NCBI GenBank assembly: GCA_903813345.2
Contig: CAIIXF020000006.1
Span: 28,157,936-28,217,935, forward strand
DNA length: 60,000 bases
Reading direction: 5' to 3'
DNA from: Owenia fusiformis
Lineage: Eukaryota > Annelida > Polychaeta > Sabellida > Oweniidae
Shown: piece after piece, positions 11,246-22,859 of the stretch
Layout of the letters: the number at the start of each line of letters is the position of its first letter
Position numbering within the stretch: the first letter of the stretch is position 1
The notes under the pieces: generated by a model
Told to the model about the DNA's origin: nothing
Database searches by the model: none
The model's input: the letters and a program-made list of their open reading frames with translations, nothing else
Program-made: the position numbers and the translations under genes

Positions 11246-14200
11246 ATGAGTCCAATCAATGTACGTGAGGAACAACTGAACACCATTATGGAAAATTATG
11301 AAGATAACAACATGGCAAAACATTATAATATAAATTATGCTGAGGACATTTTTCAACAAAGTAGTCTTTTCAAAGCAATGAAGCCATTACTATGGAGCCT
11401 AAAGCTGTGCCGTTTGTACCATGAAAGACAATGGAGGGTGAAAAATGGGAAAGGTGACCTCGAAGAAATTGGAAAGGTTACCCCTTCTCGTATGTGGAGC
11501 ATTTTTTTAATCACCATCCATTGGCTGAATACTGGAAGAAGTCTGGTGGCATTTCAGAGAGGTAATGAATTTGGCCCTGATGTACTCATGAAGATTTTCA
11601 TCACAATGTGGCAAATTTATGGTGGTCTTTCAAGCTTGATAATGTACCGATGCTGGGCAAAGCCAGATCATCTACCTGGTTTCATCTATAAATGGGAATC
11701 ACTTTACAAACAAGATCCTGAGGAAACCCTGAGGAAATTCAAGCGCGTGGTTAAAATTGGACTGGTCGTTACATGGGTGACAATTATTTTGAACTTTGTT
11801 TATATTGCATATGGCATGCTATACACTGATATATTTGATGCCATCTTCATACCTTTTGATGAGGACGAGAAGTCTTTATTTTTTGCCAAGCTGTTCATGA
11901 TCGTAGTTGGTGGAATATTGGTCAACATGACATGCATATTGCTGACCCTGTTTCACATAACAGTGACATGGTCTCTTAATAATGAATTCAAACTTTACAA
12001 CAAAGATTTTAAAAGGAATATAAGCAAATGTGGTGGCCTTAAAGGTAGGGTCGAAAGCCAACGGAGACACCACATGGACATATGCCGGCTCACAGGATTC
12101 GCTGATGAGGCATTCAGGCTTTACCATCTTTTGAGTATTGCAATGCCTCTAACAGCTTGCCTTATCTTTGTATACAACACCATTTACATGGACAAGGTCC
12201 AAAATAATTCATTTTTGATGATTTCAATGATATTCTGGATCATATTAAACCTTTACATTATGACAGAGATGTTACTTATGTGTGCGATTGTGAATAATAC
12301 GGCACATGACATTTATGATGATGTTCATTTTCTAGATCTTAGAGAGCTGGACCAAAAGGAAATTTTGCAGGTATGTTCAAGGCCCACTACAAGTGAAATC
12401 CATGAATAAAAATGCTGATGAATTAGTTCATATAAAATCTGTCAGGTCAATTTAATGAATCCATTGAATTTATGCTAGATGAAAAACTTTGAAAGAATTT
12501 TTGGCCAGGGAGTACAGGCCTGAAAAATATCATGCCTGCAATATTAAATAGAGAAAAAAATAATCGTCAATGATTATTTGTAATATTATTACCTTTCTCA
12601 GCATTGCAATTTAAAAGCTCATGCAATTCAGAATTTAAATTAAATTTGGACAGAATGGTAAAGAAAATGTAGCTATTTAAACAAGTTGATGAGAGAGCAA
12701 ATTGCATTGACAGATTTTCTCTAAAATTCTAAATCATTTTCACGTTTCATTACCCATTATTTACTCAAAAATTCCAGAAAATTTCTAATACTATTTACTA
12801 GTCATTTATAGAATATTGGATTGAATTTTGCAGCTTGTCCTAATAAGAGCAAATTGTAATGGAGATAAATGTGCATAATTATTATCCCACCTATACAACA
12901 TCATATAGTGTAAAATCAGTAAATATCACTACAATTTCTTTTACACTGAAACACAGAACTTGTTCACTTTACGAGGGTTGTCCCAGAAGTAATGCACTAT
13001 ATGCTCTAACTTTCTTTAATATTCTTCAATTCAGCTGAAATTTTGTATATATAACAAATGAAGTTTTATCTATTATATCCTGAAGTTTCAGCATCAAACA
13101 TTAATATTAAGTCTCAATATGGTTGCTATAACAACACGGGGGTAGGGGTGGGCGGGGCAGGCACCAATTTTTCTAATTATGAAAAGATCTAAAGTGTTAT
13201 TTTATTAATATTTCTTTCCTTTAAGTGGTCAAAATGTTTGGGAAATTGTTAAATTTATTCAACATGATGTTAACCAAGTACAAATAATGACATTTAGCAC
13301 TGTGATATCATAATACCACATTTCAATAGTCACGAATTCAAATACAGTCACAGTCAAGAAATTGCAAAAATGGCTGCAATTCTTACCTGATAACAGAAGG
13401 CCTTGCGTTTGGTGGCCTAATTTCATACTTCACTTGGAGTCACAGCCACGCAAAACAATGCTACCATGAAGAAAGTATATAAGGAGTATATACCAGATAG
13501 AACTACAATTATGGGGTGGCAGAATAGATTTAAAAGAGACTATTTGACCCTGGAGGATGACTCCAAACATGGGAGGCAAAAACTCCACAAGTCACAGTGG
13601 AAGAAATTGCCAAGAGTGTTTGACCTCACAGGCATCAAAAGTACATAACATGCAAAGGGCAATATTTTGAGAAAATGTGAAATGGGACACTGTGCAATAT
13701 ACATCCATTAAATCTAGGATGTGCTCATAGTAATTTAGTATCTCAAAAATGTATTTTTGAGCATACTCCTTGTAGCTACACAAAATGGTATTTGTTGATT
13801 AATTATTTCATATTTTCAATTTTTTATTCCTTTTGACGTGACTGTATAACCTGCCCCGCCCTACCCAAACTCACCAACTTGATTTTATTATAACATCAAT
13901 ATAGTTTTATCAGTCAACATGAAATTTTTCAGAATAATCAAAATGTCTCTAAGGAACATTTACTGAAAATTTCATGGAAAAATATCAATTATTGATAAAG
14001 TTAGAGCATATAGTGCATTACTTCTGGGACAACCCTCGTATTATAGGTGTCTGTATTCCTGAACAAGTTATCTGGACATCCTGATCAGATAGGACTTAAG
14101 GTGGGATGTCTCTTCATAATTGATGGTCAAACTATTCTAACAGTAAGTAAATGTTTTACAGATAGATAATTAATAATACTTAAATGTGCACGTAGGTTAT

Positions 14201-15912
14201 CGCAAACAATTTTAGACAATTCTAACTTGAATTATGAATATTTTCTGATCAATGAACATGGGTGTATCTTTTAGACCCATTTGTTATCTTCAAGAAAGTA
14301 TACAGTGTACAATAATGATAATTTAGTTAACCAGACTTAAGTGATATTAAATCAACATACTTTTTAAAAGATGTTGACCTAATTTTCACCAAAAATGCAA
14401 CTCTTATTTTGAAAGCCTGAAATGAAAGAAAAACTGATAATGTAAATGGATACGTATCTTGACTCTAAATTTTCAATTTAATCTCTCTGTTGCAATATGT
14501 TAAAAACTGATGGCAAATTTGAGGAATTTAAAAAAAATGGCAGAACTCATGTAAACCAATGGGAAATGATTGGGTTGCCAAAAGTCATATGAGAAAATAT
14601 CCATTCATCCAATTGCTCTCAAAAATGGAATTTAAATAGACAATTGAATCTGCTAACTTGTCTACAACAACAAATTGATTTGTTTCTCCAGGTTTTATAA
14701 AGTTATAAGTTTCAAAAGTCAATATCATTTCTCAATAAACCTCTCATTAAATTAACACAGGGGGTCAAAAATGAATTGTGAAAAATATGTTGATGCTCTA
14801 TATCATTAATTCTCACAAAGTAAGCTTAACACCAAGCATGCAGAAAGTAAAACAATTCAATTGTCGACTCAGAAATTATTTTTAATAAATGTTTTACCGA
14901 ATAAATATCCAAAAATCTGATTTGCCCCTAACCCACCATTTCCCATTAGTTATCATGAGTTCTGCCATTTTTTGTTAATTCCTCTACTTTGACATCAATT
15001 TTTGACCGATTGTAATAAAGATTAAAATGAAAATTTCCTGAAATATAGAGAATAGAGTCAAGGTACATATCCATTTATATTATTCAGGTTTTCTTTCGTT
15101 TCGGGCTTAGAAAATAGAGTTTAAAGATACATGGGATTTAACATGTAAACCTATGAGGAAAAAAACTGGTCCTTAACTTTTTTTGAGGAGTACATAATGA
15201 TACAGTAAAACCTGTCTTATAAAACACTTCTCTCTAGTGAACGTAATAGCATTTAGTGAACATCACTTCAAGACATCTTACATGGACTCTTGTATAAAAT
15301 ACCTCTCTGTTGTGAACACTTATCTACAGGAACACTTTTTGTGACTCTATAAGTGTTCAAAAAACAGTTTCAAAAAACAGTTAAGATCTGCACTTTTAAA
15401 CCAAACCGTTTATGTAACTTAAATGAGGAATTAAATCGACGATTCTGTTGTCTTCTGAGCTATTTTTTCGCAAACATGTACATTTTCTAAAACATATGAT
15501 GCTGATACACGTTTGAAAACGTCGTTGGGATTCTGCCCACAATGCGTGAAATAAGGAAGAAAGAAAAATCGTACCTTCGACATTCCGACATTTTGTTACT
15601 AAAACGAACTGTTTCGGTAACCAGAGTAATCGAGCGATCACCAGTGATAATAAAGGACCCACTGTCCTGTGCTCACACAGTGTTTTGTGCAGCCAATGAT
15701 GATTGACTTTATACATGAGAAAGTTCCCTGAAAATGACAAAGTCCTACTTTTTGTCAAATTTTATAGAGTAAACACCAAAAACTGTAATTTCAAGAGCAT
15801 AAAATGTCTCGAGGTCACTTATTAGAAATGAATGGTTGACTGCTATAATGTAGAAAATATTTATTTTCAGGTGTTTGGATTGCTTCTTACAGTGCTGGTA
15901 TATATTAATTGA
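11246..15912 (+). CDS. Gustatory-receptor-like gene B, terminal exon disrupted
   Basis: Three exons: 11246-12370, 14047-14142 and 15871-15912 (truncated). Exon 1 (375 codons) has six hydrophobic segments at about residues 80-100, 108-132, 170-192, 214-242, 296-318 and 328-356. Exon 2 encodes the conserved FLNKLSGHPDQIGLKV stretch and starts TM7. Introns are phase 0, as in A and C. A Met at 11312 matches the start of copy C and has A at -3 and G at +4, so translation may begin there instead of at 11246. The last exon is cut after seven codons by a transposon at 15890, giving VFGLLLTVLVYIN and a stop. This removes the SYFFLLISF TM7 signature; the displaced remainder lies at 17564-17633. A mariner fills intron 1 up to 8 bp before the exon 2 acceptor. 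Probably a pseudogene or a receptor with an altered C terminus. Known family topology is 7TM with a cytosolic N terminus. Confidence 0.82.
12972..14038 (+). mobile_element. Mariner-like element in GRL-B intron 1
   Basis: Perfect 42-bp terminal inverted repeats lie at 12972-13013 and 13997-14038, starting CGAGGGTTGTCCCAGAAGT, with TA duplications at 12970-12971 and 14039-14040. The length is 1067 bp. The only coding remnant is an N-terminal transposase piece (13466-13648), so it is internally deleted and non-autonomous. Confidence 0.95.
13466..13648 (+). pseudogene. Mariner transposase N-terminal remnant
   Basis: The translation contains a helix-turn-helix-like stretch ending in YLTLEDDSKHGRQK. 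This resembles the segment around SLEDD..GRP that closes the DNA-binding domain of mariner transposases. The frame stops soon after VFDL, and no catalytic DDD/DDE region is present before the right TIR. Confidence 0.7.
14399..15123. mobile_element. Fold-back element in GRL-B intron 2
   Basis: Sequence at 14399-14600 is complementary, with gaps, to 14920-15123; for example AAATGGATACGTATCTTGAC pairs with GTCAAGGTACATATCCATTT. The arms are about 200 bp around a roughly 320-bp centre. No target duplication was identified. Confidence 0.65.
15196..15365. repeat. ACAGTAAAACCT dispersed repeat, copy 1
   Basis: It begins ACAGTAAAACCTGTC and contains GTGAAC and GAACACTT motifs. Relatives are at 33998-34130, 51212-51380, 54131-54292, 55896-56040 and 59944-60000. 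The copy at 54131-54292 ends in AGGTTTTACTG, the complement of the start, so this is a short TIR family. Confidence 0.65.
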
Positions 15913-16486
15913 TCAGTCGTTTAATTGGCATATTTTCTTGAATTTTAACATTTAATGTCCCAAACTCCCACAAACTGCAGAAAAGTATACACCATAAATC
16001 ATATTTACCAAAATGAGTGTCTCCAAGGCTTCACACCAGCGTATGCATAATGCATTTGTCACGGGTTTGAGCTGAAATTTCGCCAAAATGAAGTAGGCAA
16101 AGGGTAGTCTCTGCCAGGTTTGTTTATTGTGGCAAGCTTGTAAGTGCTCAGAACCAAATAATTCATGTGCGCAAACTAATCAAATAATCTGATTGGTCTA
16201 AACTTTGCTGCACATGCGCACAATGTGTGCCATGTTTTTTCTAGTGATTTCGTTTCGTTTCATGCAGTTTGCGTTTCAGTGTAACTTCCGCAAAAATGGC
16301 GGACCATGGACAGAATTAACAGGTAAAATCACTTCGAAATTTCAAGAGAACTTTTTACCTATATAGCAAAACTTTTGTTTTATTTGAGCATTCTATCTAT
16401 CAGATAAGAGTTTCAGGGGTATGTAGGCAAATTCATTTTGGTAGGAACACTCTGTTTAGTTTGAAAACGCACCCTTTATTATTATA

Positions 16487-17548
16487 CAGGGTGTTCCAAA
16501 AGTAACAGGACTGGTGCTGGCATTTTGTTAAATATGCACCAATCGTCTTCCAAATTGTACATAATGTACTTTTATATATCGTTACTAAGACTGCAAAGTT
16601 TCGACAAAAAATATTAAACTCGGGTAGAGTTATGGTTGCTTTAGTAACATGACATCGCAATACCCGGGGCAACATTCCACGCAAAAAGTTACAGAGACAT
16701 TAGGGATTTTGTACATCCTATATCATTTTGTACATGCCATATCAAAGTTGAAATGCAACAACTGGTGGGAATTACATTTGTTTTACATCATTTGATATTC
16801 CTATGTATCCTCTACTTTGAAAAATAGGCTTCTATTTGGTCAGTACAAGAGTAGTACTCTATCCATGACCCAAACACATGAGTGTATTCATTTGAGGACA
16901 TGTCACGCAGGGTCGATTGGACAATTTGGAGAAGGTCATTCTCATCTTTAAAGGTCTTACAGCACTGATTAACATTCCGTTCTCAATATAAGTAAAAATT
17001 AGATATTGCATGATCAGAAGAGTATGGTGCATGGTTTTAGACCTCAAGACCTAGCTCCTCTATAGCTGCATGGTCTTTAATGCAGGTGACCTGCGGGCAG
17101 GTGTACTATCAAGCTAGGTGGATGACTTGCTTCTAATTGGGGCTTTTCAAAAACTCAACCGTGAATTGTTCAGACTGTTATACATGGTGATATTCCAGGA
17201 AATTGAATAAATATTATTATACTTGAATCTGAATTGTATAGCAACATCTGTAAAATAAAGCAACTAATAAAATAAACAAGAAATGTTGTATTAGCATAGG
17301 TGAATTAGATACTTTCTTCAGTAATACAAAAATGTTAGATATCAAATTTTCAGGAAAAAAAGTTGCCCCGGGTATTGGGATGCCATGTTACTATAGTAAC
17401 CATAACTCTAGCCGCATTTCATCATTTTTTCTGAAACTTTACAATTTTAGTTGCAATACTTCAAAGTACAATTTGTGAAAATTTGAAGACACTCAGTGCA
17501 AAATTGACAAAATGCCAGCACCAGTCCTGTTACTTTTGGAACACCCTG
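16487..17548 (-). mobile_element. Mariner-like element nested in the exon-disrupting transposon
   Basis: Perfect 42-bp terminal inverted repeats begin CAGGGTGTTCCAAAAGTAAC, flanked by TA at 16485-16486 and 17549-17550. Similarity between the ends continues imperfectly to about 180 bp. The length is 1062 bp. The - strand holds a decayed transposase C terminus at about 16850-17060. A solo end of the same family lies at 44531. Confidence 0.93.
16800..17065 (-). pseudogene. Mariner transposase C-terminal remnant
   Basis: The - strand reading contains NHAPYSSDHAISNFYLY, close to the HPPYSPDLAP.DF.LF box that carries the last catalytic Asp region of mariner transposases. It is followed by a typical acidic helical stretch ending GSWIEYYSC. 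In-frame stops lie before the box, inside it and near the end. Confidence 0.72.
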
Positions 17549-17563
17549 TATATCAGCACTGTA

Positions 17564-17725
17564 GTTATTTTTTCCTGTTGATTTCATTCAAACCAGCCAG
17601 TCCAGAGAGCGTGCTTCCAGCAGCCTTGTGTAACTGTACAACTTCAGTCTAATTTATTATAATGAACATTCAAACCAGCCAGTCCAGCAGCTTTGTGTAA
17701 TTGTACAACTTCAGTCTAAATTTTG
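17564..17725 (+). pseudogene. Stranded 3' part of GRL-B terminal exon
   Basis: This is the remainder of the terminal exon beyond the transposon. It encodes YFFLLISFKPASPES, then a short tail and TAA at about 17633. A second, shortened copy of the 73-bp unit follows (17650-17720), so amplification of this unit had already begun in copy B. Confidence 0.85.
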
Positions 17726-17859
17726 TTGATCATTAGAAACACCAGGTTAGAGAATGTACCATATGGGAACAAATTATAGTAACTGTACAACTCAATTCTA
17801 GAACCCTTGAAATTCTACATATAAATGAAGAAGCAGTTTACATCCCAACATATCAAGTT

Positions 17860-18075
17860 GGTTGTGGAGTAACGCATCAACAAGGCATGAATATGCAAAA
17901 TGCAACACCTGCCATTTGTTACAAACATCAAATGTCGAACTCAGAACACTTACTGCCACGCACCAATCACCAACACAAAAATGTTGGAGACTACAACAAT
18001 ATGTCACCATTTGTGGTGATGACATAAAAACCAAACCGCTCAAGTAAAATATGTTACGCATGGTGACATAACAAA
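17860..18075 (-). repeat. Dispersed repeat with TGCCATTTGTTACA and GGTGACATA
   Basis: Related copies: 20551-20690 (same orientation) and 29536-29650, 39360-39510, 44811-44930 and 48403-48460 (other orientation). All combine a TAACAAATGGCAGGTGATGAC-like half with a GTCTCCAAC/GTGG half. Short ORFs here are shadows of this repeat. Confidence 0.7.
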
Positions 18076-18715
18076 GCGTGTCATTTCCGTGTAAACTGGG
18101 ATGAATGATAATGATAAGTTTGACATTTCAATGACAATGACTCGATCAGTAAACAAGAAGAGGTAGGATTACGGAGGGGATATTCTAAAAAAATGAAGTC
18201 AATCCAGTCCAAATGAATGTTAATATGTACATCATAGAATAACTTGAATGGTGGGGAGGGGTATTAGACATTGTGTCTCTTCATGTATATTACACTTTTG
18301 GATAGTTGGGGTTTGTTTTTTTAAGACTGGTACACTTTGATGTTTTGTTGCTGTGTTCTCCAACATTTTTTGGTCCTTTCCCTTTAGCATGTGTGCATAC
18401 ATATTTGTACAGTATTCAATTGTTCATACCTGTACCTGTATAGTAGCATGCAATAACAATTTTGTTGATAAAATGATAAAAGGGGTGCACTTCATCATCT
18501 AAAAGCTCTTAATTAATATAGAATGGCCAAACCCAGTGTGCCGTTATTCGCTAAAAGGAAAAACCAATTGCAATGACACAGTTTGGGAATTTAATGCCTT
18601 ACAAATGTGAGATAATGGAAATTGGATATAAATGGCTGTTTTTATATCATTCACTACATCAAGCATATGGGTGGATAGGTAGGGTGATTCTGTTCAATGT
18701 GCTGATGATAACAGG

Positions 18716-20454
18716 ATGGCAGAACATTACGATAAGAATTATGTTGAGGACATTTTCCAAAAAAGCAGCCTTTTCCAAGCGTTGAAACCATTACTATGGA
18801 ATCTAAAGCTGTGTGGCTTGTACCATAAAAGACAATGGAGGGTGAAAAATGGGCAAGGTGACCTCGAAGAAATTAGAAAGGTTACCCCTTCTCGTATGTG
18901 GAGCATTTTCTTAATAATCATCCATTGGCTGAATACTGGAAAAAGCCTGATGGCATTTCAGAGAGGTAATGAGTTTGGGCCTGATGTCCTCATGAAGATT
19001 TTGACATCAATGTGGCATATCTATTGCACCATTTTGTGCATGATTATGTACCGATGTTGGGCAAAGCCAGATCATCTTCCTGGTTTCATCTATAAATGGG
19101 AAACACTTTGCAAACAAGACACTGAAGGAACCTTAAGAAAATTCAAGCACCTGATTAAAATTGGGCTAATCTTTACATGGGTGACAATTATTGGGAACTT
19201 TGTCTGTATTACATTGTTTGTTCTTCAGACTGATATACTTGATGCTACCTTCATACCTTTTGATATGGATGATAACTCTCTATTTGTTGGGAAACTGGTC
19301 ACGATTGTAATGAGTGGAACAGTAGTCAATGCAACGTGCATGTTCTCCAGCCTGTTTCACATAGCAGTGACATGGCTTCTGAATGAGGAATTCAAAAAGT
19401 TTAACAAACAATTCAAAGATAATATAAGTGAATGCCATGGACTAAAAGGCAGCATTGAGAGCCATAGAAAACGACACATGGACATATGCCAGCTCGCAGG
19501 ATTCGCTGATGAGGCATTCAGACTTTACCATCTTTTGATTACAGTAGTTCCTATAACAGCTTGCCTAATCACTGCATACAACGCCATGTACTTAGATGAG
19601 ATCCATAATGATTCATTTTTATTGATATCCATGATATTTATGATCTTTTTGAATCTATACTTCATAATAGAGGCGCTACTGATGTGTGCAATTGTGAATA
19701 ACACGGCGCATGACATTTATAATGATGTTCATTCACTAGACCTTGGAGAGCTGGACCAAAAGGAAATTTTGCAGGTATGTTCAAGGTCTACTAAAAGTGC
19801 AATCCAGGAATTAAAATCCCCATATACATACATATATTTAGTGGTTGTGTACAAGTTCGGCTAATATAGGCCGACCTTGGGAAACTCTATATTTGAGCAA
19901 GAACACTGCAATTATTATTAAATCACATACTACATGGTGTAAAAATTAATAATTATTTCTCCATATATTATCCCTAACCTAAAATCCAGAAACGTTTGAA
20001 CTCATATACTTTATCATTAGGTGTCTGTATTCCTGAACAAGTTAGCTGGACATCCCGAGCAAATAGGACTAAAAGTGGCATGTTTCTACGTCATTGACAG
20101 CCCAACCATCCTAGCAGTAAGTGAATTTCACTGATGTAATTGAATTTTGTTAATGTTAAGCTGAGCTGGTATATTAATTTATAGTTCTTGAAGAAAAGAA
20201 TGCTTTTAACTTCCTGATAAGATACACATTCTACATATGTACATATCTCATACTGTGTGATAAATAAAAAACATAAAATATCTCTGGGTCACTGATTTGA
20301 AACTGAATAAATGCTTAACTTAAATAATGAAGAAAATGTTTATTTTCAGGTATTTGGTGTGCTTCTTAGTTATTTTTTCATGTTGTTTTCATTCAAACCA
20401 GCCAGTCCAGAGAGTATGCTACCAGCAGCTTTGCGTAACTGTACAACTATCTAA
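18716..20454 (+). CDS. Gustatory-receptor-like gene C (intact)
   Basis: Three exons: 18716-19774, 20021-20116 and 20350-20454, with GT-AG, phase-0 introns; 419 aa. Exon 1 has six hydrophobic helices, starting with the one at SRMWSIFLIIIHWLNTG. Exon 2 begins VSVFLNKLAGHPEQIGLKV. Exon 3 encodes VFGVLLSYFFMLFSFKP and ends RNCTTI-stop. SYFFMLFSF matches the TM7 signature (TYhhhhhQF) of the GR/GRL superfamily, and C-terminal phase-0 introns are typical of that family. The ATG at 18716 has A at -3 and G at +4 and aligns with an internal Met in copy B. Copies B and C are close paralogues that share about 230 bp upstream. Function is probably ligand-gated chemosensation or developmental signalling in the plasma membrane; the ligand is unknown. 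Confidence 0.87.
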
Positions 20455-20918
20455 ATTACAACTGTCTAAATTATGATGAACATATAAACCACCAGGTTTA
20501 GACAATGTACTGTGTATGAGATAAGTTTGTTAGATCCAGATTATAAAGTAACAAGGCATTAACAAAATGTCACTACCTGCCACTTGTTACAGACACTGAG
20601 TGCCAAACACCAACCACCAAACACCATCCGCAAAAAAGTTGGAGACTATAACAATATGTCACCAGTTGTGGCAGTTGGTGACATAACAATGAGAGGAACA
20701 AGTAAGCAAGAAGAGGATGTATTATGGAGGGATTTTTAGGATAGAATTCGGAGCCAATCCAGTGCAAATGTACGCAGGTTGTGTAAATAAGTACATATAA
20801 TTATAACTATAGTTCAATGTTTTATCTAGCCATGCAAGGACACAATGGAAATGTGTTTTGGAAGAATAAAGGATTATCACCTGGTCTACATTTGCACTGG
20901 ATTTATCCTGGGCTGTGT

Positions 20919-22095
20919 CCTCCTGTAAAATAGTACATGAGGTTTAAATTATATTGACCTCCTGTAAAATAGTATATGAGGTTTAAATTATATTGACCTC
21001 CTGTTAAATAGTATATGAGGTTTAAATTATATTTACTTCCTGTTAAATAGTACATGAGGTTTAAATTATATTGACCTCCTGTAAATCAATACAAGGGGAT
21101 TAAATTATATTTTACGTACTTCCTGTTAAATAGTACATGAGGTTTAAATTATATTGACCTCCTGTAAATCAATACAAGGAGATTAAATTATATTTTACGT
21201 ACTTCCTGTTAAATAGTACATGAGGTTTAAATTATATTGACCTCCTGTAAATCAATACAGGGGGATTAAGGATGCAGTACCAGGTCAGCGTAGAATAAGT
21301 TCCAGACATTAGATTTTGCTCATATTTTTTACAATGTATCACTATGATGTTATCATCATCCAAGTGCAATATGAAGAGGATTGACCGTCTGGTAATTACA
21401 AAATAAAAAAATTATTTAACCCACCCAAAATGAATCTTTTTACTTTTTTGAGTTTTCAATAGAGCTGGCACCTTTCAAACCCTGGTTTTCGTATCCACTA
21501 ATTGCGACTCAAAAACAAGTTTTTCCACAAAAGTGAAAGGGATAAAATATGCTTGATAAAATGTTTGCAATTTAATTCTTTTCTGGAAACATCATTATCG
21601 AAATAAACTATAATTTTTGAATAAGACTAAATGCGAAAATGACGTTCTTGGGAGCTAGCTTTCTCAAACCGGAAGTCAAACCTGCGCAAACAGACGTGAA
21701 AACTGACCCGGTACTGCATCCTTAAATTATATTTTACGTACCTCCTGTTAAATAGTACATGAGGTTTAAATTATATTGACCTCCTATAAAACAATACAGG
21801 GGGTTAAAGTCCTGTAAAATAGTTATATTGACCTCCCGTAAAACAATACAGGAGGATTAAATTATATTTCACTCCTGTTAAATAGTACATGAGGTTTAAA
21901 TAATATTGACCTCCTTTAAAACATTACAGGGGAATTAAAGTCCTGTAAAATAGTTATTGACCTCCCGTAAAACAATACAGGAGGATTAAATTATATTTAC
22001 CTCCTGTTAAATAGTACATGAGGTTTAAATTATATTTACCTCCTGTAAAACAATACAGGGGGATTAACTTATATTTACCTCTTGTAAAAGAGTAT
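20919..22095. repeat. ~39-bp tandem array
   Basis: About 18-20 copies of a unit built on CCTCCTGTAAAATAGTACA with TGAGGTTTAAATTATATT. Each unit has internal dyad symmetry (CCTC...GAGG), and variants carry CAATACAGGGGG. The array is split by a TTAA-flanked element at 21270-21721. Confidence 0.9.
21270..21721. mobile_element. piggyBac-type MITE with TTAA duplication
   Basis: 452 bp with inverted ends GGATGCAGTACC and GGTACTGCATCC, flanked by TTAA at 21266-21269 and 21722-21725. The uninterrupted array unit reads GGATTAAATTATATTT, giving the empty site. There is no coding capacity. TTAA targeting indicates piggyBac/Kolobok-type mobilisation. Confidence 0.85.
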
Positions 22096-22670
22096 GTAAA
22101 TAAACATATACCGATATACATTATATAGTACTATCTATATTAGAAAGAAAATTGACTTGCTAATTCTGTTCAAGTGTAATGTGTTTCAAATATGAAGGTA
22201 AAGAGGAAGTACACTAATCAAGTTTTGGGCAACCCATTGTTGCCTTATGGGAGTTAACTGTGCCATACAGTGGTTGCAGCATGGTGTCACTCCCCACAGC
22301 TAAAATGACACCATAGCTTGGCTAAATCAACACATTGACATTAGGATCATAAAAACTTTTCGACATATTACAGTTTTCCTCTCAGATATTAACTGTAATA
22401 CATGGAATCCACTCGTTGACAAATGAATGTTATCACCGCCTTTTGAGGCCTGTTTTCAGTATATTAATTCTAGTTTAGAAGACTTATATTTTACTACACA
22501 GTATATACTGTATTGACTTGAGCACTAGGTGTATCCATAGTGTTGGGCCAAAGTGCTCATTATCTCTTTTGGTCCAAGGCGATCAACATGTTTTTTCATA
22601 GTTTTCAATAGGACAGTTGGAATAGAATATAAGAAAATCATGCTTCAATTTTTTCATTTGATTGAGCTTA

Positions 22671-22806
22671 TGTCATGCCTAGTTATCAGAAAAAATTAAC
22701 AAAGGGGGAGCAACTCTTGAAAAAATAATTCTCACAGACATGTTGAATTTTGTAGCAGAAATCAGCTATTCCCCCTCTAGTTCTTTTTTCCGATTACCAG
22801 ACATGT
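22671..22806. repeat. Fold-back MITE beside MFS exon
   Basis: The left arm (CATGCCTAGTTATCAGAAAA) is complementary to the right arm (TTTTTTCCGATTACCAGACATG), with GGGGGAGCAAC/CCCCCTC inside. It ends about 50 bp from the splice donor of the last visible MFS exon. Confidence 0.65.
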
Positions 22807-22859
22807 ATGTAATTAATTTTCTTCAAACATTCTCAGAAATGCAAAAAAGGAAAACTTAC

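Larger units (their letters stand above)
15890..17561. mobile_element. Transposon inserted in GRL-B terminal exon, carrying a nested mariner
   Basis: The termini CAGTGCTGGTATAT (15890) and ATATCAGCACTG (ending 17561) are inverted repeats flanked by TA at 15888-15889 and 17562-17563. Copies A and C have the empty site, reading GCTTCTTAGTTATTTT without interruption. After removing the nested mariner (16487-17548), the outer element is about 610 bp with no recognisable transposase. Confidence 0.92.

Noticed and set aside
13141-13160. G-rich run and other poly-G/poly-C runs (29940, 36763, 42259, 55489)
   Set aside because: Considered as G-quadruplex or regulatory sites, but several lie within repeat families or homopolymer-prone stretches and cannot be assigned a role.
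17562-17640. Rescue of GRL-B by splicing into the transposon's right flank (CTGTAG|TTATTTT)
   Set aside because: That acceptor would put the exon in the wrong frame and not restore the TM7 motif.
20573-20767. Hydrophobic - strand ORF downstream of GRL-C as a possible MFS C-terminal exon
   Set aside because: The sequence is a dispersed repeat copy and has no MFS-like motif or matching splice phase.
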